Shown here in pieces: positions 6,091-10,997 of a DNA stretch of 10,997 nt (its first letter is position 1; each line of letters opens with the position of its first letter). The position numbers and the translations under genes were made by a program. The stretch is taken from assembly GCA_028287455.1 (NCBI GenBank), contig JAQBPP010000214.1:1-10997 (forward strand), read 5' to 3'. The notes under the pieces are model-generated. The model saw only the letters and a program-made list of their open reading frames with translations. It had not been told where the DNA came from and searched no databases. This stretch comes from Bacilli bacterium (GTDB taxonomy: Bacteria; Bacillota; Bacilli; Tumebacillales; JAQBPP01).

Positions 6091-6528
6091 TTATTGGTTA
6101 ACTGAACTAATATTCGTCAACTCGATTGATTTTTGGCCGACCAGGACATGAGCAATTCCATTGTTCATAGTCATGCCTGTCACGATGCCTTTGACAGGAT
6201 TTCCGTCACTGTCTAAAGCAGTAATCGTTTTGCCGATCAAACCTACAGAGACGCCAAGTGAATTATTGGTTCCCATCGTGCTGATGCCGGAAGCCATATT
6301 GTTCATTTGTTCCAGCGAACTAAATTGAGCCATTTGGGCGATAAACTGCTGATTATCCATTGGAGCGGACGGATCCTGGTGCTGCAATTCGGTGACAAGC
6401 AGCTGCAGAAACGCATTTTTATCCAGATTTTGCTTGGCCGGTTGCGTCTTCGACGCAGCTTGATTCTGGTAGTAACCAGACAAAGAATACCAGTTTGTAG
6501 AACCTGTTTGAGTTGATCCTGTAGTCAT
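6091..6528 (-). CDS. flgD: FlgD, hook-capping (scaffolding) protein
   Basis: A 145-aa protein that caps the growing hook and is needed for hook polymerisation. The conserved FlgD N-terminal region is clear at 35–74: LDKNAFLQLLVTELQHQDP, then PMDNQQFIAQMAQFSSLEQ. The rest (about 90–145) is a short beta-type part (IGKTITALDSDGNPVKGIV, VLVGQKSIELTNISSV). The length is close to the short Bacillus form (YlxG, about 140 aa) and well below the enteric form, which carries extra C-terminal domains. As in other FlgD proteins, the N-terminal about 30 residues are polar and probably hold the export signal. The ATG at 6528 has GAGGTGA upstream. It lies 12 nt after fliK, whose length control acts on the same structure. 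Confidence 0.95.
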   Translation of the reverse strand: MTTGSTQTGSTNWYSLSGYYQNQAASKTQPAKQNLDKNAFLQLLVTELQHQDPSAPMDNQQFIAQMAQFSSLEQMNNMASGISTMGTNNSLGVSVGLIGKTITALDSDGNPVKGIVTGMTMNNGIAHVLVGQKSIELTNISSVNQ

Positions 6529-6540
6529 GTTCTCACCTCA

Positions 6541-8076
6541 TTATGCAGTTAAGTTGATTTGCCCTGTGTTTAGTCCAGCCAGTTCTTCCATCATCGACCA
6601 TTGCTCTCGAACAGACGGTGAATCCCCAAGTTGTTGTACTCGCCTGCGACCGCTGTCACCAGTAAATCCCTGCTGATTTGAGCCAGTCTGTTGACCGAAA
6701 AAACCTGAACTGCCTGCATTCCCCAGAAAGGCTGTCGAGTTTCCTGAAGAATCCACCTCAACCTTGTTCAAATGAACTCCCATTGCTTCCAGACCCGAAC
6801 GAAGAGCTGGCAGCGAAGAATTTAACAAATCCTGCGTCTGCGTGCGGTCTGTTATAAACTGGACAGAGATTTGATTTTGCTGCGAGTTCCCTGTAACCAA
6901 TACTTTAATTTCGCCTAGTCCTTCCGGCACTAAAGTAATACGGAAAACACGACTGCCTCCGTGCGCTTGCAGCGACGCATTCTTCACTAACAAGGATTGG
7001 ATCTGCTGCGGCAGATCTGTGATGGACATGCGCAGATTCGCCTCTGTCGGATTATTGCCAGACAGATTGTCTGCCGCTGAAGTTCCGAGAGCCGTTTGCG
7101 CTGCAGCAGTAACACTGGTCGGGATTTCCTTGGCCTGCGGATTTGATTGCAGCGTATCTGTCGCCAAATTCACTTGATGCTTCCAGGCCAAGAGTTGCGT
7201 TCTAACCCCAGAAACGGACGGTTTCAACTTGACTGAATCCCCTGGATTTTGGAGCGGCGCCAGCATTTGCTTCGGCGTGGCGGCAACAGTTGTCCCACCT
7301 GCAGGAAGACTATCTGCAGAACCTGCAATACTTCCATTGTCTAAATGAGGAACTCCACTAGCTGCACTTGCAGCAAGGGCCGCAACTGATGCCAACTGGT
7401 TTTCAACTGGGGCCTGCTGCACCGCCTGTTGGAATCCGTTCATTCCAGTCGAGTTGACTGGTGCAGAAGCAGGATTGAATGTAGTTCCTGCAGTAGAATT
7501 ATTGCTTGGCTGCAGTACCATCTTTGAGCCTGCACTCTCGTTAGCAGCAGAAGAAAGCGAATTCGTTTTGAGCAGCAACAATTTATTTAATGCGACTAAA
7601 AAGGCGTCACATTGCAGTTGACCGGCAAGAGCAGGATTTGATTGCTGGATCAGCGTTTTAATTGCATTCCACTGGTCGGCGTCGATTGCAATGGATCCGC
7701 CTGAACTACCGGCAGACGATAGAAGCTGCTGCAAAACCTGCGCTCCCTGCTGAGCCTGACTGCCCACTGCTGCCATAAACTCTGGTGTTGATGTCTGTTT
7801 TGCTTGCACATTAGTCGATCCAGACGTATTAGCAGGCTGAAAGCCAGTAATACCTAACTGAGCTAACAAAGAAAGCAGTACAGCTGTCAAATCCTGGCCT
7901 TCTGCAGCCTGTTTATCAGGTGTGGTGTGTCCTGATTTGTTCGCACCCAGTCCCTGCAGCAGCTTCTGAAACTTGCCTGCACCTGACGGGCTCCCAGCGC
8001 CTAATGCAGGATCGCGAGTCCCTGTCGCTGGACCAGCTGATGAGGGAGGAACACTACTCGCTGCTATGTTTGACAT
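6541..8076 (-). CDS. fliK: FliK, flagellar hook-length control protein
   Basis: A 511-aa secreted ruler that ends hook growth and switches export to late substrates through FlhB. About 360 residues are low-complexity, rich in Ala, Ser, Gln, Thr, Asn and Pro, as expected for an extended ruler. The C-terminal globular hook-length domain lies at about 361–443, with the family motif RITLVPEGLGEIKV (379–392) followed by a helix (TQDLLNSSLPALRSGLEAMG). A Gly/Gln-rich tail follows (445–511). The ATG at 8076 was chosen: a perfect AGGAGG (8085–8090) ends 8 nt before it. The open frame extends to a GTG at 8085 that overlaps the site and cannot be used. It lies 56 nt after ylxF and before flgD, as in Bacillus. 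Confidence 0.95.
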   Translation of the reverse strand: MSNIAASSVPPSSAGPATGTRDPALGAGSPSGAGKFQKLLQGLGANKSGHTTPDKQAAEGQDLTAVLLSLLAQLGITGFQPANTSGSTNVQAKQTSTPEFMAAVGSQAQQGAQVLQQLLSSAGSSGGSIAIDADQWNAIKTLIQQSNPALAGQLQCDAFLVALNKLLLLKTNSLSSAANESAGSKMVLQPSNNSTAGTTFNPASAPVNSTGMNGFQQAVQQAPVENQLASVAALAASAASGVPHLDNGSIAGSADSLPAGGTTVAATPKQMLAPLQNPGDSVKLKPSVSGVRTQLLAWKHQVNLATDTLQSNPQAKEIPTSVTAAAQTALGTSAADNLSGNNPTEANLRMSITDLPQQIQSLLVKNASLQAHGGSRVFRITLVPEGLGEIKVLVTGNSQQNQISVQFITDRTQTQDLLNSSLPALRSGLEAMGVHLNKVEVDSSGNSTAFLGNAGSSGFFGQQTGSNQQGFTGDSGRRRVQQLGDSPSVREQWSMMEELAGLNTGQINLTA

Positions 8077-8084
8077 GTTTTTCA

Positions 8085-8090
8085 CCTCCT
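8085..8090 (-). promoter_or_regulatory. Ribosome binding site of fliK
   Basis: A perfect AGGAGG on the minus strand, 8 nt before the ATG at 8076. It overlaps the in-frame GTG at 8085 and so rules it out as the start. Confidence 0.8.
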
Positions 8091-8114
8091 TTAATTTCTG
8101 GATAGGGCAGTCCC

Positions 8115-8150
8115 ACAGGTCGAAGCTCTTCTTTAATGTGAAGAACCTGT
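8115..8150 (-). repeat. Imperfect stem-loop at the ylxF–fliK junction
   Basis: On the transcript ACAGGT (8150–8145) and TCTTC (8144–8140 complement side) can pair with GAAGA (8131–8127) and ACCTGT (8120–8115), giving 5 + 6 bp with an 8-nt loop and a 6-nt bulge (8121–8126). The loop holds the ylxF stop codon (8133–8135), and the fliK ribosome site lies about 25 nt further on. No U-tract follows, so it is not a classical terminator. Whether it folds in vivo is unknown. Confidence 0.35.
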
Positions 8151-8702
8151 TAACAGCTGAGCTGCCCGGGCAGGATCCATTTGCTGCAAAATGGCTGCTT
8201 CCTGATCACTTTTCATCGCTGACAGAAATTTACCGGCTTCTGCATCTGACAACGCACCAATTACTGCAGCCGCCTTCCCAGCATCCATCTGGGTCAACAC
8301 TTTGACCTGAGCCGCAACCGCAGCCGCATCTGATTGTTTTTGTGTTAATTGCTGCTGCAATTGGTTAAGTTGTGATTGCAAACTGTCATTTTGAGCGCTT
8401 AAGGCTGATAAAGAAGCTTGCGTTGTCTGCTGATCTGCTTTGGCCTTTTGCAATTGAGCAGATAAATCAGCATTCTGTTGCTCTTTTGTCTGTAAACTGC
8501 TTTGCAATGATTGACTTTGAGACTCTGCCGGCAGCATGTCCTTCACAACTGGCGAGTGCCTCAGAACAGTGGTTGTTTTGCTGATGATATTAAATCCCAA
8601 GAATTGCAGGATGACACCTGATAACAGGACAGCGAATAGCATAGGAACAAAGATGATGTAGAAAAACCATTCAAATCTGCCTGGTTTCCGCGCGGCATCC
8701 AT
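8133..8702 (-). CDS. ylxF: YlxF/MotE-like flagellar membrane protein
   Basis: A 189-aa protein in the place of ylxF (the FlaA-locus 22.9-kDa protein of Bacillus) between fliJ and fliK. Order of parts: short basic cytoplasmic N-terminus (1–9), one membrane helix (about 12–36, FFYIIFVPMLFAVLLSGVIL), a Gln/Ser-rich coiled coil (about 60–130), and a C-terminal piece (about 134–185) with repeats like the MgtE N-terminal domain (LTQMDAGKAAAVIGALSDAE, then LQQMDPARAAQLL). Such architecture is shared with MotE, which in rhizobia is a chaperone for a motor protein; the role in Firmicutes is not established. The ATG at 8702 has AGGGGG (8710–8715) 7 nt upstream. An in-frame ATG at 8744 lies inside fliJ with no site and would add 14 residues before the membrane helix. 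Confidence 0.88.
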   Translation of the reverse strand: MDAARKPGRFEWFFYIIFVPMLFAVLLSGVILQFLGFNIISKTTTVLRHSPVVKDMLPAESQSQSLQSSLQTKEQQNADLSAQLQKAKADQQTTQASLSALSAQNDSLQSQLNQLQQQLTQKQSDAAAVAAQVKVLTQMDAGKAAAVIGALSDAEAGKFLSAMKSDQEAAILQQMDPARAAQLLTGSSH

Positions 8703-8706
8703 TTTA

Positions 8707-9150
8707 TTACCCCCTGTTGAACCTGCTGATTGCTGCTTCATCAAGCGCCGCTTGCTCCGCCCGCTTCTCCTGCAACCCCTGCAGGGTTACTTTCTTTTGC
8801 AAAAGATGTTCCCAAATCTTTTCATCCTGAAAACAATTTGTAAGATTCACCTGATGTAATCTGGCATTGTCCTCTTCCCTAGTGACCACATCTTGCTGAC
8901 GTGACAAGGCAGCTGCCAATGCCCTGCGGTATCGCTCCCAGTCCTGCATTTCCTGAACAGAAAGCCTGGTATTTACTTGCGACACCCCTCGATCGTCATC
9001 CAACTGAAGAAGAGCGGACAGCAATCTGGCGAGTTCGTCCTCGGCCAGTTTTTGACGTTCGATTGCGTCTGCATAACTCATTTCTGCAAGCTGCTTGATT
9101 CTTGACTTCAAAGCTTTAATTCTATCCAACGAATCATAGGAAATGCTCAT
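8707..9150 (-). CDS. fliJ: FliJ, flagellar export chaperone and ATPase stalk
   Basis: A 147-aa, almost wholly helical protein, rich in Glu, Gln, Arg and Leu, consistent with the antiparallel coiled coil of FliJ, which inserts into the FliI hexamer like the gamma subunit of F1-ATPase and links it to FlhA. The N-terminal helix has SLDRIKALKSRIKQLAEM (7–24), followed by heptad-like charge patterns to about residue 140. Identification relies on size, coiled-coil character and its place right after fliI, because FliJ sequences are weakly conserved. The ATG at 9150 overlaps the fliI stop by 4 nt (ATGA), with GGAGG upstream, so translation is probably coupled. Its last codons hold the ribosome site of ylxF. 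Confidence 0.9.
   Translation of the reverse strand: MSISYDSLDRIKALKSRIKQLAEMSYADAIERQKLAEDELARLLSALLQLDDDRGVSQVNTRLSVQEMQDWERYRRALAAALSRQQDVVTREEDNARLHQVNLTNCFQDEKIWEHLLQKKVTLQGLQEKRAEQAALDEAAISRFNRG
8710..8715 (-). promoter_or_regulatory. Ribosome binding site of ylxF
   Basis: AGGGGG on the minus strand, formed by the last two codons of fliJ, 7 nt before the ATG at 8702. It supports a start just after the fliJ stop rather than the ATG at 8744. Confidence 0.7.
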
Positions 9151-10484
9151 GAAATAAGTCCTCCAAACTGATTCTCCAGAGCAGCCACCGTGTCAGCAAT
9201 GGCCCACACTTCATCTGTTTCCTGGGATTGAAACGCCAGCAAGGCTTCCATGTTTTCTAATGCCCGGTCTATCGATTTGTTTGTCCCTGGCTGGTAGGCC
9301 CCAATTGAGATTAAGTCCTCAGCTTCCTGATGTACTGCCAGTAACTTTTTGATTTCGGCCGCGATTTTCTTGTGCCGTTTTCCGGTGATGTCCGGCATTA
9401 CTCGACTAACGCTTTGCAAAATGTCAATCGCAGGATACTGGCCCTTATTGGCAAGCTTCCTGCTTAAAACAAAATGGCCATCCAGAATGCCGCGCACTGC
9501 ATCCGCAATCGGTTCATTCATGTCATCCCCATCGACCAGAACCGTATAAAAACCAGTTATGGTTCCTGCTTCATTGGTACCTGCCCGCTCTAATAACCGC
9601 GGCAGCAGTGCGAACACAGACGGTGTATATCCCTTAGTAGTCGGCGGCTCACCGACTGCTAGTCCCACCTCTCGCTGCGCCATTGCAAAACGGGTCACTG
9701 AATCCATCATAAGATTCACATGATAACCGCGATCCCGGAAAAACTCAGCAATTGACGTGGCAACTAATGCACCTTTGATCCGTACCAGCGGTGGTTGGTC
9801 AGAGGTTGCCACCACGCAGACTGACTTTGCCAATGCATCAGGTCCAAGATCACGCTCGATAAAATCCTTCACTTCTCTGCCGCGTTCTCCAATCAGGGCG
9901 ATTACGTTCACATCTGCTTCTGTTCCACGCGCCATCATTCCCAGCAACGTACTTTTTCCCACACCGCTGCCAGCAAACAACCCTACGCGCTGTCCTCGAC
10001 CCACTGTCAGAAGACCATCAATACATTTAACGCCTACTGACAGAGGCTCTAGTATTCTTGGGCGGGTAAAAGGGTTAGGCGGCGGATGATCAACCGGTCG
10101 TTCTGTCGCTCCCACAATTGGCCCCAAACCATCAATCGGTCTGCCTAAACCATCCAAGACACGTCCTAAAATCGATTCCGAGACGCTTACTGTTAAACTG
10201 GAGCCGGTAGACTCTACTTCACTGCCCGGAGCAACAGCATCCAGGCTGCCCAGCGGCATTAACAATAGTCGATTATCGTGAAACCCCACAACTTCGGCGA
10301 TCGTAGACGTTCCAACCCCGGAAAATCTAGGAGGATGAATTTTACAAAGTTCCCCGATTGAAGCAATGGGTCCGTGAGATTCTAACGTAAGACCCACTAC
10401 TTGCGTCACTTTACCGTTGTAGCGTATCGTTCGAACACTGTCTATTCGTTCCAAGTAGCGCTCAAGTGTCGGAGAAGCTATCAC
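9147..10484 (-). CDS. fliI: FliI, flagellar export ATPase
   Basis: A 445-aa ATPase of the F1-beta/T3SS family that, with FliH and FliJ, drives unfolding and entry of export substrates at the cytoplasmic face of the basal body. Walker A is AGSGVGKST (171–179, Lys177). The conserved IGERGREV (198–205) carries the catalytic-type Glu200. Walker B ends LMMDSVTR (258–265, Asp261). The family signature PAIDILQSVSRVM lies at 351–363, and LLPRLLERAG at 293–302. The N-terminal beta-barrel is at about 20–90 and the C-terminal helical domain at about 370–445. The length is normal. The start is GTG at 10484 with AAGGGGTG upstream that includes the fliH stop region; the gap to fliH is 14 nt. No motif is missing, so it should be active. 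Confidence 0.98.
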   Translation of the reverse strand: MIASPTLERYLERIDSVRTIRYNGKVTQVVGLTLESHGPIASIGELCKIHPPRFSGVGTSTIAEVVGFHDNRLLLMPLGSLDAVAPGSEVESTGSSLTVSVSESILGRVLDGLGRPIDGLGPIVGATERPVDHPPPNPFTRPRILEPLSVGVKCIDGLLTVGRGQRVGLFAGSGVGKSTLLGMMARGTEADVNVIALIGERGREVKDFIERDLGPDALAKSVCVVATSDQPPLVRIKGALVATSIAEFFRDRGYHVNLMMDSVTRFAMAQREVGLAVGEPPTTKGYTPSVFALLPRLLERAGTNEAGTITGFYTVLVDGDDMNEPIADAVRGILDGHFVLSRKLANKGQYPAIDILQSVSRVMPDITGKRHKKIAAEIKKLLAVHQEAEDLISIGAYQPGTNKSIDRALENMEALLAFQSQETDEVWAIADTVAALENQFGGLIS

Positions 10485-10498
10485 AGTCGGTTCACCCC

Positions 10499-10997
10499 TT
10501 ACAGTTCTTGCAAAGCCTTGCGCACTTCTTCAAGCCCTGTTTCAATACGCGCATCGATGCTTCCGTGTGAGCTGTACACGAGACAGCCGCCAGCGCAGAT
10601 CGCTGCATCCGGTATAACCACCACCTCAGACTGACCTGGAAGGCAGTCCGCAAGTTCCTGCTTGCGAGAAGAGACCTGTAGATAATCATCCGGGTGAATC
10701 CGTATTTCAACGACGCCTTTATCAAGCACTTCTCTCAGGCAAGTACGAACCGTTTCGATCACCACCTCAGGTCGGATCGTTAGTTCGGCTCGAATCAGTT
10801 TTTCAGCAATGGCAACCGCAATGGTTTTAAAAAGTGGTTCAGATTGGTCAATGAACGCTTGTCTGGCGGCCAAGGCCTCATTTAAGACCTCATTTGCTTT
10901 GTTCAGCCGGTTTGCATACTCGGACTCGCTCGCAGCAACCCCCGACTGGTAACCCTGCTCATAACCATCCCGACGCGCTTGTTCTAAAAGAACCTTG
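10499..10997 (-). CDS. fliH: FliH, regulator of the flagellar export ATPase (5' end outside window)
   Basis: The last 165 residues of FliH are visible; the frame is open to base 10997 and continues beyond it. FliH dimerises, binds FliI, holds it inactive and tethers it to the C-ring. The visible part starts with a charged helix that carries the GYEQGYQSG segment (residues 11–19 of the visible part), a G-x3-G-x3-G repeat typical of FliH. A coiled region follows (24–60), then the globular C-terminal domain related to the V/F-ATPase peripheral stalk (about 60–165, with IHPDDYLQV and AAICAGGCLVYSSHGSIDARIETGLEEV in pieces). A TTG at 10873 could be mistaken for the start, but the FliH-type coding sequence extends upstream of it. 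The stop is 14 nt before fliI. Confidence 0.93.
   Translation of the reverse strand, partial: KVLLEQARRDGYEQGYQSGVAASESEYANRLNKANEVLNEALAARQAFIDQSEPLFKTIAVAIAEKLIRAELTIRPEVVIETVRTCLREVLDKGVVEIRIHPDDYLQVSSRKQELADCLPGQSEVVVIPDAAICAGGCLVYSSHGSIDARIETGLEEVRKALQEL

Noticed and set aside
8162..8173. 12-bp perfect palindrome CTGCCCGGGCAG near the 3' end of ylxF
   Set aside because: It encodes part of the repeat D-P-A-R-A-A and has no loop, U-tract or neighbouring repeats; a chance palindrome in coding sequence is the simplest view.
8703..8744. Longer ylxF starting at ATG 8744
   Set aside because: This start lies inside fliJ without a ribosome site, while the ATG at 8702 has AGGGGG at 7 nt.
1..10997. 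Search for transposons, phage, CRISPR, toxin–antitoxin or defence genes, tRNA, rRNA and riboswitches
   Set aside because: All sequence is accounted for by core flagellar genes in the standard Bacillales order; no direct repeats, integrase or transposase fragments or RNA-gene motifs were seen.

Overview
The window is a single uninterrupted stretch of a flagellar/chemotaxis (fla/che) operon. Every gene reads on the minus strand, so transcription runs from the right end (about 10997) to the left end (1). The order fliH–fliI–fliJ–ylxF–fliK–flgD–(TIGR02530-type gene)–flgE/flgG–flbD(swrD)–fliL–fliM–fliY–cheY–fliO(fliZ)–fliP–fliQ is the classical Bacillales order. FliY (a FliN fused to a CheC-like phosphatase domain), the small FlbD, a YlxF/MotE-like protein, a short FlgD and a 120-residue CheY very close to the Bacillus type all point to a Gram-positive, endospore-former-type Firmicute. 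I cannot fix the genus. Strong AGGAGG-like ribosome sites precede almost every gene, which also fits Firmicutes.

Layout in transcription order. Export energiser block (10997–8707): fliH (5' end outside the window), fliI and fliJ, the ATPase complex of the flagellar type III export machine. Hook block (8702–4785): a YlxF/MotE-like membrane protein, the hook-length ruler FliK, the hook cap FlgD, a small protein of the conserved but uncharacterised TIGR02530 family, and the hook protein. Membrane and stator-associated block (4767–4107): FlbD/SwrD and FliL. Switch block (4073–1376): FliM, FliY and CheY. Export gate block (1375–1): FliO, FliP and the first 15 codons of FliQ. Genes are packed with overlaps of 4–8 nt or gaps of a few tens of nt. 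The longest gap is 97 nt, before the hook gene, so no stretch over 300 nt lacks a gene.

Together these genes power and gate export of hook and rod subunits (FliH/I/J/O/P/Q), set hook length and assembly (FliK, FlgD, FlgE), link stator and rotor (FliL, FlbD), and build the C-ring switch that reads and dephosphorylates CheY-P (FliM, FliY, CheY). Several starts were moved from the longest open frame to codons with a proper ribosome site: cheY 1738, fliY 3082, fliL 4547, fliK 8076, ylxF 8702. Many starts are not ATG.

I saw no mobile element, CRISPR array, RNA gene, promoter of clear consensus or strong terminator. I do not think the window holds a new system. The most interesting points are the resemblance of the TIGR02530-type protein to small H-x3-R-x3-R (DUF4258/BECR-like) domains, two inverted repeats in the larger gene junctions, and a lipobox-like sequence in the FliP signal peptide.
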